Assembly (NCBI GenBank): GCA_037576215.1
Contig: JBANDB010000001.1
Coordinates: 496,001 to 560,000, forward strand
Source of the DNA: Armillaria gallica
Lineage: Eukaryota > Basidiomycota > Agaricomycetes > Agaricales > Physalacriaceae
Length of the DNA: 64,000 bases
Reading direction: 5' to 3'
The first letter of the stretch is position 1; each line of letters starts with the position of its first letter. Under the pieces are notes generated by a model. It was not told the origin of the DNA. It worked only from the letters and a program-made list of their open reading frames with translations, and made no database searches. Position numbers and translations under genes: made by a program. Below, one piece after another: positions 1 through 11,813 of the stretch.

Positions 1-59
1 GCGAAGCACAGTCTGTCGCGGAGATACCATTAAGAATCGGTGTGACGTCGGAGAGTGAT

Positions 60-600
60 TGAGAGCAGACAGTGTTTGGTTCCGCAAGTTTTCATGCCGA
101 ACCCGAACGGCAAAGCACGTTGGTTGGGGAGATACCAAACTTGCTAAGGGTGCTCCGTGTGCGATGTGCGCAGCTACGGGAGCTGGACGAGAGTATGGCA
201 CAAGTCCGCAGCACAAAATTTCGTTCAGAAACGCGTTCTCCTCATCTCCAAGTAGCGATATCGCCCCGCCCATCACTCTCCTCCCCAAAGCATTCTCCTC
301 GCGGACGACACAAACCGCCGTGTCCGGTTCAACTTCCCAGAACAAGGAGTCACCTTCGCCTCCTTCCCTTTTGCATCTACTCACAGCTTCTCCAGCCTAG
401 CCTCGTTTTTGAGAAATATACTGCTGTCGCGTCGTTCGCTGTGTCCTGGAAGAAGAATGTCCGAAAGCGTTGGCTAGTGCACTCGAGAAGGCGAGTCGGA
501 GGACGGGGAGTGGGACTACGAGGGGTACGAGTCAAAAACGACGATGGGGATGGGGAAGGGCTTAGAGGTTTAGTCCTAGTCGTAATATAGGTCGGTCCAT
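60..600 (-). pseudogene. Unrecognised relic beside HNH gene, copy A
   Basis: This stretch is conserved in all copies just beyond the C-terminal end of the HNH pseudogene (8552-9085, 19870-20480, 34850-35430 inverted). Long but mutually inconsistent frames exist on both strands, and small indels shift the frame between copies. I do not recognise a protein family. Position and orientation suggest a downstream exon set or neighbouring gene on the minus strand, but no frame is conserved across copies. Confidence 0.35.
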
Positions 601-1330
601 GCTCTTCAAGAGGGCGCCGCTCAATGCCTCCGCTGAGCGCTGTGCTTCCATCTTCTGCTAGAACACCGAAGTCTTCCACGACGTGGTCTTGCTCATCAAA
701 ATACTCGGCCGCCCCATAAAACTGGGCGACCTTTGCACAAGTAGTGTGCAGGGCGAGAATGGAACGGGGAGATTCTCGTTGTCTGGAGTGATGAATCTTA
801 TTTCTGGGGGCAGGGTAAGATGGATTGGATTGCGTAGTGGTCCTGGATCGGGGGTGAGATTGCGTGGGACAGGGTGGTGTGGGTGTGATTGCGTACCGTC
901 TTTTCGAACCAGATTTCTAGGCGGGTAATGGACACGTTGGCAGCATTGAGTGGCTCGTGGGCATAGCCGAAAGACTTCAAAACGGCCAACAGTGAAGCGA
1001 GCTGAGAAGTATAAGCCTATCATCTAGCCGTGTAGAAAGATAGATGGTGCCGTACCTCCTTGTTGCTCGAGTCTTTGTTGATCACGCCTGTTCCCCCAAT
1101 CTCGTCGAAACCTTGGAGAGTGTGTCCTGGTCGTAGTTGACCCTACCGTCTCGGGCAAGGCCTGGGGGACGTGGGTTCTCAACGAGGGTAGCATGCACGC
1201 TCACGAGATCCTTCGCCTGGTGCCTCCCTCAAATCCATTATCCGTCGTAGGTTCATTGCGCGACAAAGTTGGGAGAGCTTTACCACGTAAACCAACGCGG
1301 CGCTATCGGGTGGGCTGGACTTTCAAATGC
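600..1330 (-). pseudogene. HNH-nuclease family pseudogene, copy A
   Basis: Decayed relic of a fungal HNH endonuclease-type protein, read on the minus strand in several frames. Visible pieces are the C-terminal stretch with TPDNENLPVP and VLAEDGS, and the middle stretch ending RLEIWFE. These match the order seen in copies B and C. The N-terminal coding part is largely deleted compared with copy C. Frameshifts separate the pieces and no ORF spans more than about 120 residues. In intact relatives the family carries an HNH_2-type nuclease domain of unknown cellular role; this copy cannot encode it. The family call rests on motif recognition, not a search. Confidence 0.55.
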
Positions 1331-3452
1331 GAAACAGATGTTGTAGGCATCTGGACATGATGGTAAGAAAGCTAAATTTGGTTTTGTTTGACTCTCTGGC
1401 TCGGCGATCAAAAATCGAACGTCGTGACGCCGCATTTGAACGCGACTACCGCCATTGCTCCTTACTCATTCGAATGTTCGTATCGATTCGACCAGAACAG
1501 GCTGCCATCATCAATGAGCCAGCACTGGCATCATCGTCGAAAGCCTAGCAAACACCGCGCGGGACAAGACGCACACCATCGTCTCTTCCTTCCACCACCT
1601 GCGCACGAAAGTGAAGGAGTCCATGTCTATACTGCAGTTGTAGCCTAGGGTCCCCATCAACGCCGACGCGTCGACTGAATGCTTAGGTCTATACACAGGT
1701 ACTCATTCCACGAGTATCCATAAATCGGCTTCCCAGGCTAATTTTTTCTTTCGCTTACTAGGCTGTCTCCAATGTACCCAACGAAAAGCTCTACTCCGTG
1801 CGACACCCTCAGATCTCAAGCTCAAGCTTTGAGACATGATAGCAATATCCTATAGTTCGAGCCTGGCTATATGTGCTCGCAAATTCCCTGCAGAGCTTTT
1901 CACTCTTAGGCAGCACCGGCGTGGTCCTACATCTTCACGGACAGATTCTTTTACTCACGACGATCCTGCAGTGTCTTCGCTGCCATTACCTGATACCTCA
2001 TCTCCTCCTTCATGTCCAAAAACGTCTTCCACCTACCTGCAGGGTACTTCCAGACGCAGATAGTTTGAATTACCACCACACTACGCAGAGTCTCGCGATG
2101 CACATCGCACTATCATATCTACCAAGCAATAAAAGTACGAGAGAAGCAGCCGAAGGAAGCCAAGGTCCCTGTCACTGCTACAAGTCTGATGATAACTCGC
2201 TTTCTTTGACTCCTCCGACTCGGAGTGAGGTGGGGCTTTTGAGTGTCCCTTTCCTAAGGTCAGTGTGCGTGTCTCCGTGGTAGCAACTGTCTCACCATCG
2301 GTCTCCGCTATATGTATAGATCTAATCGGCCGTAGACTATAGTCACTCGCAGATGTAGTTCAGTTGACATATGTTCGTACAATTGAGGCATCTCAGTATT
2401 AGAATGACCAGCTATGTATTGAACAATTCAACGGAAGGAACTAGTATCCTATGATAAACAGCGTAATTTTGTTGCATCGGGTATCACATCTCCGAGATCG
2501 GTATAATAATGGTGCTTCGCGTGCTTTATTCTTCGAAATCTCGTGTCAAAATCTGGACTCTTGGGCATCCGCAACTGATAGACGTGCTCATGTTGATTGC
2601 TTTTTGGGATTCCCATTTTACGACTAATGATGCGGTAGAGGCACAGGCGTCGTCAGATTACTTTTCCCTCCATTCATGGATCTAGGTTCCCTCTTGTGTA
2701 TTGACGTCAGGTGTGTAGTATGGTTCAAGTCAATTACCGACACTTACGAACCCGAGATGATACCTTGTCTCATCAAAGGTTCCAGTAAACTTCAGCCTCT
2801 CATAAGGCTCCCTGTTAAAGTTACAACCTTACCCTGTTTTCGATTATCATTGACCAGACTTGAGCATTCTGAACTCGGTTGCTCAGGGACCAAAGTGGTG
2901 AAGAGATAACCAGGAGATCACGATTATATAAATCCGATCACTGATGAAATTAATCGACATTACATGTAGATCATTAAGGCACTGCTACTAAAATTATGAG
3001 ACAGTAAGTAGTGAGTAAGCGCATATACTGCTAGCTATCAGGATGAACCAAGCTCTAATCTTATGACGCAGTCAAGCTATTATCTCGTGGGTGGTCAGCC
3101 ATCTTAATTTGACTGATAGAAGCTGCAGGCGGGACAATAAGAATCGATGTGGGGGGCTGTTGAGAAGGTTAGCAGAAAGAATAGAAATGTTGAAGTGATT
3201 GAAATCGCACAGTACTGTTCAGGAAAGCGACGGCTGTAATACATTGCTTAATACAAAGTCACAGTGCGCCAGATGATTAAGACTTACTACTGCCAACAGG
3301 TCCGCAAACAAGCCGGCGGTTTGCAGCTTGCTGGATGGAAAAGGCTAAACTTGCAGTTGGATTGCTCGCATCGAACCTAGAAAGATAGACGGCAAAAAAT
3401 GAGAGAAATGCAGAGCGCGTAAAAATACATTGTCGTACGTATTCTTCACGCT
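1331..3452. other. Non-coding or decayed stretch of unit A
   Basis: Only short, non-conserved ORFs occur here. The sequence is colinear with about 9870-13550 in B and 21430-24280 in C, allowing for deletions in A (near 1870-2100) and insertions in B. The part near 2440-2540 is highly similar between copies but shows no open frame shared by all three. I see no recognisable gene. Confidence 0.5.
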
Positions 3453-3713
3453 ATGTTTGTGGAGGTCAGCACAAGTTCATATGTTTGGATACTAATGACG
3501 CACAAGAGTGTAAGCATGACCGCATCGAGTGTAGACATTCCTGACTCTGAAAATGAGGTTATTGGGAGAGCGGATGCAGCGGTAAGTTGTAGCTTACTGG
3601 CGACGGCGGCACATTGTAATAGAGTGGAGGAAAGGATAAGGGTTTATTGCGATGCTGAAAGGCAAGTGGAAGGATGGAGGAGGCCGCAGTCGACCTTTCT
3701 TGTTATAAGCTAG
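3453..3713 (+). other. Conserved short frame, unit A
   Basis: An 86-codon frame on the plus strand with counterparts at 13555-13842 and 24282-24524. The stretch VSMTASSVDIPDSENEVIGR is nearly the same in A and B. Copy C carries a short deletion near 24455 that shifts the frame, so there is no sign of protein-level constraint. It may be an exon piece of a decayed gene or chance. I do not recognise it. Confidence 0.25.
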
Positions 3714-3894
3714 TAAGACTGCGATATCATCTTGTATCAAGTAATCCTTCAAGGACGATGTTGCCCGTACTATGTGTTTCCGGCAGAGAGAGAAAGCGCT
3801 TAATATATCGAGCATTACTATTCAAGGCGCTTGACTTACTGATAATGAACGTTGGAAGTCAGGCTCTGAGCTAGTTGACTGTTTTGTAAGTTCC

Positions 3895-4262
3895 TCATGA
3901 ACAGCCTGTATTCACCACCATTTTACAGGCAGCTCGGTACGAAATTCTGAGGCACACAAGCATAGCGAAGGTGATGTTGTGCACCCAGGAGAGACATGTC
4001 CCTAAAACCCACGATACAATCAATAGCAATTTTCTCCCTTCTTGATCGCACGCGTCATAGATGATGATGAGTCGAAAATTATACTGAAGAAATGAAACGA
4101 CGGTTTGCTTACTAGACGAAGACAACACAGAAGCATCGGGTTTACAAATCTACCGTTTGCAAAGCCGCATGCATCCTGAGGTCACCGATATAGCCATAAA
4201 TGCCTAGGAAGACTGGTAGGAACAAAAGCCGGAAGCCAGACTTGAGAGTCATTTTACCCAGA
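3895..4262 (-). pseudogene. Membrane-protein-like gene relic, copy A
   Basis: Read on the minus strand, a hydrophobic start (MTLKSGFRLLFLPVFLGIYG) at about 4250 is followed by a likely GT-AG intron and then a 77-codon frame. That frame has two hydrophobic stretches, one near LLLIVSWVLGTCLSWV and one near ITFAMLVCLRISY. Equivalents lie at about 13990-14366 and 24655-25045. Copy B has a deletion in the exon that breaks the frame. It resembles small multi-pass fungal membrane proteins, but I cannot name a family. Confidence 0.35.
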
Positions 4263-4495
4263 CAGAAAAAGCAGCCTTTTCAACTCCACAACAGAGGCCA
4301 GTGCGCAAAAACGAAGCCCTAAAAGGTATCAATTTAGCGAAGTCTTTCTCGATCCAGAAAATGCTGTCGGTAAAACGGCAATGAAAAACTTTACCTCTTA
4401 CGGAACAATAGACTTGAGGTATCTTCTCGTTTTACGGAATGTAAACCAACGGCGTAAAAACGGAAACTGAAATCAGAACTTTTTAAGGTCACGTT

Positions 4496-5100
4496 TTAAG
4501 CTATTAAAAGTGCATGCAGTGCTTCAAATTCAGTGATAAACGCCGATCTTAGCCATTGCATGCATTTCACACTTACCTCGAAAGTCTCGAAGGATACTGA
4601 AAGAGGAACAACGAATGGAGCAACCTTGCGAATGAGTGTTTTGAGGAAGTCCTCAGCATAGTTGCTCTCGGGATGCGCGTGGTAGTATTCTATCTCTCGT
4701 GATGGCAACACAAGGGGACGAGCACAGGGTATCATCAGCTTGGATGCTGAGATGGTCGTCAGGATACAGACTTCTTTTCAATAGAGTCCTGAATGAGGCC
4801 ATCAAACTTACTTTCACAACGGGTCCCGGCCGCTGACTATAGTACTGACTGTGCCCACTGAAGATTTCGCCTGGCTTCAGGATCAGCACGGGAAGAGAAA
4901 GTGGAACAAGGCAAGTTCGACATGATCTTACGAGTTTAAGATAGATTGCTAGGCTGGTGTCGCACTGAGCGACTGCGCAGGCTGTGGATGTAAGCACAGT
5001 CTCGAAGCCTGGGCCTGAATTCCCGTAGCCTTGTAGAATAGCGGTTCTTCAGTAAACACTAACAAGGCAAGCAATCCGAGAAGAAGACTCCCTGCATTGG
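4496..5100 (-). pseudogene. Unrecognised gene relic with intron, copy A
   Basis: Two minus-strand frames, 4653-4997 and 4496-4735, look like exons separated by a GT-AG intron starting near 4810. The first contains VLILKPGEIFSGHSQYY, the second EIEYYHAHPESNYAEDFLK. The pieces recur in B (14590-14961) and partly in C (25320-25701). C also preserves a hydrophobic N-terminal frame (GSLFLGLLALLGWHV) that suggests a membrane anchor. The family is not recognised. Stops and deletions differ between copies, so it is probably dead. Confidence 0.35.
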
Positions 5101-5170
5101 TACCCGGGCCATTAAACGCGGGAAAAGATCAATCAGGTAATAAAGTCGAGAATAAGACGAACGCCTGCAT

Positions 5171-5247
5171 GGGCCCCACCAGGGCTGGGCTTTTTAGGGT
5201 CGGGTCGGGCCGGGTCGCGGGCTTTAAGCCTGACCCGGACATCACTA
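5171..5247 (+). mobile_element. hAT-like MITE fragment (3' end only)
   Basis: A GC-rich stretch with GGGTC runs, ending GACATCACTA, matches one end of the elements at 12549-12738 and 30942-31646. The 5' end is missing. Copy C shows the empty site at about 25801, where CTCAGCAA follows directly. Here the left flank is deleted together with the 5' part of the element. Confidence 0.6.
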
Positions 5248-7166
5248 CTCAGCAAAGACGAAGTGCATTAAAAAAAGCAGGAGGTCCGCGAAAAGGCGGA
5301 CTGATGACCAGGACTGCTCTCAGTGACAGTAGCTGCTTACTAGGACTGACAGGTTTACGCAGATGGTAATTACTGAGATCGGGTCCCCGGCTAGTCCGGG
5401 TCGGAAAAGGCGCGTCCCGTCACGTGTACAAATGGGGAAACGTTTTCGACGAGCGAATGCGACCATACTATTTGCTTGGCTTCCTCTCAACTGCCTTCAA
5501 TTCAAGCCTCGCTCCTTCCATCCCTGTCATCCTTACGCCGCCGCCGCATCTTCCAATGTTTGCCGCCTACCTCATCGCCCACCGTCTTTTGGAGTGTGTT
5601 GTCCAGTTCCATCTACCTGTCAATGAGCGCGTATCACTGTTGAAAGAGAATCATACTATTTGAAGGACAATACCACCCGCTTGGGCTTCGCCCGATACCT
5701 TAGTGCGATGAATCTCACGGCCCTATGGTAAAGGCGCATATATGCAGGGCTTTGATGTTGAAAAGAAAAGGAACGGGTGCGTGACCATTTCAAACGACGA
5801 ATCTCGTAATCGAGACTAGCTTCTAGGGCACACTTCCTCACTGCCGCCAGTCGGAAAAGATGCCACGGGGACGTATTCCATTCATCTTTCCGCTACGAAT
5901 GCCTTTCCGATGTAATTCGACACGGACGACCAGCTGCTATAAAGTGCAATTCTATCCCGGGCGATATCATCGTGTGCTGGCAGCACGCCTACCCAGAGAA
6001 CGATATCTGTAACCATCTCATCTCGTCGCTGATGAGGCAGGCCCTACGTCCAATGTCAAAGCTCTCCAACAACGCTCTCGAAAACGCCGCACTCATCCAA
6101 AGCCGATCCTGTTGTCTCCCAGCCTATCTTACTAAGACGCACTCCTTCCCACGTATCCACCATCTCAAGAGCAATGATCGAAACTTCTGATCCAGCCATC
6201 CTTCTCATCCTGTTTCCACCAATCTTGTCAATAGCTCGTTGGCGCGGTCCTACCATCCAAGGACAACACGGCTCGATTCGTTTGGCCTATACACCTCCTT
6301 TCCCTCTTCTCTGCATTATTTAATCCAAGCAGCACCTCTTTCATAATCCTTCATTGCTGACCACCCCATCACACGCCGTCTTTCTCGGGATCAATGTACC
6401 GCTTAGAGCGACTATCGAAGGACTAGTCGCCGCACCTTCAGATTCGTATGGCTCACCCTTTTTCTGCGCAAGCCCATGCCGCACCATTCTCATTCTCGTC
6501 GTCTCCACCACCCTCTATTCCGCCGCATCGCTGGTCCAAGAAAGCCATTCTCAGTCCTCGTCGACTCAGGTTGTATCAAAACGAGTCGAAGAAGATTTTA
6601 GGAAGGAAGATGCCATTGGAAAGGTGCATACCGGAACCGTGGTATTCGCTGTTCGGCACATACTCGTTAACGGCTATATGATGAATCGTAATCGACAGGC
6701 ATAGGCGCGTATTCCTTTTCTTTTGATCGCCCACCCCAAGTCTCATAACTAACGTAGTGTGAATCGCTAGAGCGCGACCAGATGCTATTAGCATATTGCC
6801 ATTATCAGGACGGGATTTGGCCGCCTCTTTTGGAGGCAGAATCGTCCCAGCTATCTCGGTGGTGGGCGTCTCAGTCATTCCATTAACTGAGTATCGCTGA
6901 CAACGAGATTTCAAAGGTTGCATCGGGGATCAGCGCTTGGATATTATAGCAATAGTACAATCGTCGCTCATAGCACTAGGTTTGTCGTAAAGCTGCCTTA
7001 CCAAAAGTCGGGGGATGAATGTACCTAACTGCTTAGATACTTAATTTGCACCAGTTTAGGACACAAAAAAATCTTGAAAAAATCATGCCTTCGTGAATTG
7101 TATATAGTAATGATAATGGCCACGCCGATTTATAGAACAAGATTACGATGAACGTCGTACTTACAT
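5248..7166. other. Decayed stretch of unit A
   Basis: Colinear with parts of B (about 15547-18400) and C (about 28200-30489) with a deletion near 5660 relative to both. Several frames of about 70-115 codons occur, for example 6354-6704, and parts recur in B and C but with frameshifts. One frame in copy B ends with ALVDSDCIKTS, faintly like a retropepsin active site, but this is too weak to call. No recognised gene. Confidence 0.4.
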
Positions 7167-7230
7167 GGACTCTTTGGTGTAATCGTACAATCACCATTGA
7201 TTGATCCCCGGTTCAAATCCGGGAGGTCCA
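7167..7230 (+). pseudogene. tRNA-like sequence T1
   Basis: A 64-nt sequence with a near-complementary acceptor pair (GGACTCT with AGGTCC), a D-arm-like hairpin (GGTG/CACC), and a T arm with loop TTCAAAT between CCCGG and CCGGG. No anticodon arm fits between the two arms, so this is not a usable tRNA. The counterpart in copy B survives only as the 3' end at 18420-18449. Confidence 0.55.
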
Positions 7231-7659
7231 CTAGGAAGCGAACAATTGATCTCTTTTGAAGACTTTTGGCCCTGGACAGTGGAGTCAGGAGATTCGAGAA
7301 ATCAGGACTGGTCACTACAAATGTGCAGTCCTCGTTACAAGCAGCAGTTTTGAGTTTTTGAATGCTGACCATTGTGCATTGCTGACCGACACCTTTGACT
7401 TTTGAACGGAACTTGGGCCTTTCATTTGGGACGAGGTCTTGATACTACGCTGTGCACGACGGATCTGAAGAAAGCACATATCATGCTGGTTTGCAGTCTT
7501 GGCGCGACACAGTACTCTTGACATTATGGTAGGATGAGATTCCGTCTCTGAGTCGATGCCAACGTCAAAGCATGGAATCTCAATAAGCTTCCGTGAGGAA
7601 GACAGCAGCTTGTGGATGTAGACACGTTAAACAGAGTTATGATTGATGCACCTCGGTAA

Positions 7660-7725
7660 GGGCCTTTTGGCATAATCGCACAATCACCTTTTGGCAAGAT
7701 CCCGGTTCGAATCCGGGAGGGTCCA
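7660..7725 (+). pseudogene. tRNA-like sequence T2 with A and B boxes
   Basis: It contains TGGCATAATCG (7668-7678), which fits the pol III A-box consensus, and GGTTCGAATCC (7704-7714), which fits the B box. The T stem is perfect and the 3' end is AGGGTCCA. The anticodon arm is absent. The matching sequence in copy B is 19116-19187. Confidence 0.6.
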
Positions 7726-8164
7726 CTGGAGACTATCAACTTGTTTTTATTTATTGTCAAGACTCAATGCCACTGGCCCGCTCAAATTTAGATTTAGGAC
7801 CTTATGATTTGAATTTTGGATTCGGAATTCCTAGTAGGTGCATTGCAGAGCGGCTCGATACTATTTATCTCTCAACCTACTGGCAAACCAGCCTCGCCTA
7901 CGCTCGAGCTCTTCCGTGACGTCCTTTCATTTACCTGCAGCTGGGAGTGGGAACCCATTTGAGTCTCGGCATGCACTATGCGGATTCAGCTTTTGAAAGA
8001 CGAGTTATCATATCATACGCCAAAACTTTTTAACCGCGGGCGCTCTCTCCCTGCTTTAAAAAGGTAACGGTCTTCTTTTATAAAATGTACTTTCCGCTGT
8101 GAACTGGGTTTTAATCATCGTCGAACGTCTTACCACGTTCGTTCCGTCTGGGGACTCCATAGCG

Positions 8165-8220
8165 GAGACGGGTGTGTAAGCCTGAGCTCGCTTTACTTGG
8201 TTCGAATCCGAGGGAGGTCA
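8165..8220 (+). pseudogene. tRNA-like 3' end T3
   Basis: A B box GGTTCGAATCC at 8199-8209 is followed by GAGGGAGGTCA. The 5' half does not fold as a tRNA. It is repeated in copy B with the B box at 19609-19619. Confidence 0.4.
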
Positions 8221-8551
8221 TTTTCAGGGATTTGGGTATGCGTCTTCCTTTTTAGAAGGGCGACTACTGGTCACACGTGGGGCAGAATAATTTTTGCTCT
8301 GATGCAATCCTGAGTATGAACGGGGTACATGCACTTGTCTCACGGCCTATCTCGATACAACGTGCCTCCTCATCCCGCGGTAATCGAAGCTTCTGACCCC
8401 CTCTAGCGTCGGTGTCCTTGATGTGAAAAGGAACGTCCAGGGGAGAGAGAGGACTGCGTTTGGATCTGCAATATCGGGCGCCAGACCCGAATGGCAAAGC
8501 ACAGTCTGTCGCGGAGATACCATTAAGGATCGGTGTGACGTCGGAGAGTGA

Positions 8552-9085
8552 TTGAGAGAGGACAGTGTTTGGATCCGCAAATTTTCATGCCGAACCCGAA
8601 TGGCAAAGCACGTTTGTTGGGGAGATACCAAACTTGCTGAGGGTGCTCCGTGTGCGAAGCGCGTAGCTACGGGAGCTGGACGAGAGTATGGGCAAGTCTG
8701 GCGGCACAAAATCTCGTTCAGAGAGTTGCGCGCTCTCCCCATCTCCCGTTATTCCATGTCCCACTCTTCAATCTCCTCCCTAAACATTCTCCTCGCAAAC
8801 GACACAAAACCGCCGTGTCCGGTTCAACTCCCCAGAACGAAAAGTCACCTTCGCCTCCTTCCCTGTTGGATCCACTCACAGCTTCTCCAGCCCAGCCTCG
8901 TTTTTGAGAAATATACTGCTGTCGCGTCGTTCGCTATGTCCTGGAGGAAGAACGACCGAAAGAGTCGACTAGTGCACTCGAGAAGGCGAGTCGGAGGACG
9001 GAGAGTGGGAGTACGAGGGGTACGAGTGAGAAACGACGATGAAGGTGGGGGAGAGCTCAGAGGTTTAGTCCCGGTCGTAATATAG
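8552..9085 (-). pseudogene. Unrecognised relic beside HNH gene, copy B
   Basis: Closest counterpart of 60-600, with the longest plus-strand frame (177 codons) and a 131-codon minus-strand frame overlapping its left end (8347-8742). Neither frame is preserved in copies A and C without shifts. Not recognised. Confidence 0.3.
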
Positions 9086-9094
9086 GTTGGTTCA

Positions 9095-9870
9095 TGCTCT
9101 TCAAGAGGGTGCTGCTCAACACCTCCACCAAACTTCCATCTTCTGCTAGGACACCCAAGGCTTCCACGACGCGGTCTTGCTTATCAATACACTCGGCCGC
9201 CCCATAAAACTGACTTTTGCACAAGTAGCGTGCAGGGCGAAGATGGAACGGGGAGGATCTCGTTGTCTGGGGCGGTGAATGTTATTTCTGGGGGTAGGGG
9301 GAGATGGATTGGATTGCGTAGTGGTCCTGGATGGAGGGTGAGATTGCGTGGGATAGGGTGGTGTGGGCGTGATTGTGTACCGTCTGTTTGAACCAGCTTT
9401 CTAGGCGGGTAATGGACACGTTGGCAACATTGAGTGGCTCGTGGGCATAGCCGAAAGACTTCAAAACGACCGGTCGACCAACACTGAAGCTAGCTGAGAA
9501 GTATAAGCCTATCATCTAGCCGTGTAGAAAAATAGACGATGCCGCACCTCCTCGTTGCTCGAGTCTTCGTTGACCACGCCTGTTTCCCCAATCTCGTCGA
9601 AACCTTGGAGAGTGTGTCCTGGTCGTAGTTGACCCTACCGTCTCAGGCAAGAGCCTGGGGAACGTGGGTTCTCAACGTGGGTAGCATGCACGCTCACGAG
9701 ATCCTTCGCCTGGTGTCTCCCTCAAATCCATTGTCCGTCTTAGGTTCATCGCGCGACGAAGTTGGGAGAGCTTCGCCGCGTAAACCTGAGCGCGGCGCTA
9801 TCGGGTGGGGCGGACTTTTTAAATGCGAAACAGATGTTGTAGGCATCTGGGCATGATGGCAAGTAAGAAA
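9095..9870 (-). pseudogene. HNH-nuclease family pseudogene, copy B
   Basis: Minus-strand relic colinear with copies A and C. A 77-codon frame at 9282-9515 holds YAHEPLNVANVSITRLESWF, the region that in the family reads as an LNG..VHSL...RLEIWFE-type segment. The N-terminal side (9746-9934) survives as PDAYNICFAFKKSAPPDSAA. The frame is broken several times and part of the N-terminal exon is deleted relative to C. Non-functional. Confidence 0.55.
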
Positions 9871-11813
9871 CTTTTAGAAAGCTAAATTTGGTTTTGTTTG
9901 ACTCGATCAAAAATTGAACATCGTGACGTCGCATTTGAACGCGACTACCGCCATTGCTTCCTACTCATCTAGACACAAATGTTCGTACCAATTCGACCAG
10001 AACAGGCTGCCATCATCAACGAGCCGGCACTGGCATCATCGTCGAAGACCTAGCCAACACCACGCTGGACAGACGCATACCATCATCTCTTCCTTCCACC
10101 ACCTGCGCACAAAAAAGGAGTCCATGTCTATACCACAGTTGTAGGGTCCCCGTCAACGCCGACACGTCGACCGAATGCTTAGGTCTATGCACAGGTGCAT
10201 GTTCCACGAGTATCCATAAAGCGCTTCCCAGTCTAATTTTTTCTTTCACTTAGGCTGTCTCCAATGTACCCAACGAAAAGTTCTACTCCGTGCGACACCG
10301 TCAGATCTCAAGCTCTGCAATGTCCTATAGTTCGAGTCTGGCTATAAGCGCTCGCAATTTCCATACACCACTCCCCAAATATATCATTACTATTGATCCA
10401 CAATGAGGCCCCACGTCATCTGAACGAGATCCCGGCCCTGGTTCATACCTTTCGCCTGCAGAGCTTTTCACTCCTAGGCAGCACCGGCCCAGTCCTACAT
10501 CCTCGTGGACAGATTCTTCTATTCACGACGATCCTGCAGCGTCTTCAACACCTCATCTCCTCCTTCATCTCCGAAAGCATCCACGACCTGGTGCCGAAGT
10601 CATGCAAACACCTCAAGGGAAAGCCAAAGGTCCTACCCTCGAAACCTCGCCAGGACTACCAGTGACGAGCTGTATCCGAGCTACAACAATGATATGGGCG
10701 TTGAACGTGACGTCGATGATTCATCACAGCGTAACCTAAACTTGTCTTGTCCCAACTGCAAGGACACCCAGCTCTATGCCACCATCCCCTTTAATAAACT
10801 CCATCAAGTGCAATACGGTGCTCTTGAATATGCGAACCTCGAAAACGTCGCCACATGTCAGCCCAACGTCGACGGGATTCTGCACCGGATCACTGGTGTA
10901 TTGCTGACCCTTTCAATTCATTTTCATGTCGACCATCCAAGACGACTTCACCTGCGCCATTGTCCCTCCCCTATTAACAATACGTACCCTCATAGTAGCA
11001 CTCCAAACCTTCTCCGATATAAGTTCTTCCTCCATCCCCGCAATTAGGAAACGGTATGAAGCTGCGATGTAGACAAAGGCGGAAGTAAAGTTTGGGAGGT
11101 TTGGGTCCGAAGGCGGCTGGTGCATCTTCGACGCGATGATTCACGCGTCTTGGGAAGACTGGGCCGGCAGGAGTCATCCTCTATACTCGCTCTAACCTGT
11201 CCTGCTTCTCTTCCCAAACGTTATCTCGCCCCCGGTTGACAATTTGGATTCAAACTGCAGTCTTATCCATGCCATCCATTAACATAAAATCCGGAAGCTT
11301 CCAGATGCGGATAGTTTCAGTTACCACCACCCTACACAGAATCTCGCGACGCGCGTCGCATTATCATACCTACCGAGCAATAAAAGTACGAGAGAAGCAG
11401 TCGAAGGAAGCTAAGGTCCCTGTTACTGCTACAAGGCTGACGATTTCTGATGACGACTCGTCTTCTTTGACTCCTCCGACTCGAAGTGGGGTAGGGCTTT
11501 GGAGCGTCCCTTCCCTAAGGTCAGTGTGCGTTTCTCTGTGGTCATATTGAAGCAACTGTCTTATTATCAGTCTCCGCTATATGTATAGATCTTATCTGCC
11601 GTAGACTATAGTCACTCGCAGATGTAGTTCAGCTGACATAAATTCGTACAATCGATGCATGTCAGTATTAGAACGACGGAGAACGATCAGCTATCCATTG
11701 AACAATTCAGCAGGACTATCCAGTATCGAAACCGGTAACATAAACAACGTAATTTTTTGCATCATGTATCACATCTCCGAGATCGGTATAATGATGCTGC
11801 TTCGTGTGCTTTA
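9871..11813. other. Decayed stretch of unit B
   Basis: Matches 21433-23310 of copy C. The best frame is plus 10505-11047 (180 codons), which contains LNLSCPNCKDTQLYATIPFN. The same phrase appears in C around 21960-22040 with frame breaks, so this is probably an old gene. Copy A has lost this section. I do not recognise the product. Confidence 0.35.

Larger units (their letters stand above)
1..8460. repeat. Segmental tandem repeat, copy A
   Basis: First visible copy of a large direct repeat; its left edge lies outside the window. The opening bases recur near 8495 and 19980, and colinear matches continue through 31795 in the other copies. Landmarks include the HNH pseudogene (600-1330), a conserved reading frame near 3453, a minus-strand membrane-protein-like relic (3895-4262) and tRNA-like sequences at 7167-8220. 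Compared with B and C it lacks the equivalents of about 10300-11230 and 15550-17080 of copy B, so it is internally deleted. The boundary with copy B is arbitrary to a few tens of bases because the repeats join head to tail. Confidence 0.85.

Noticed and set aside
59..590. Protein-coding gene on the plus strand (overlapping frames of 113 and 172 codons)
   Set aside because: Frames are not preserved between copies A, B and C, and the flanking HNH relic is on the other strand.
7660..7725. Functional tRNA gene
   Set aside because: A and B boxes and the T arm are present but there is no anticodon arm and the acceptor pairing is imperfect.
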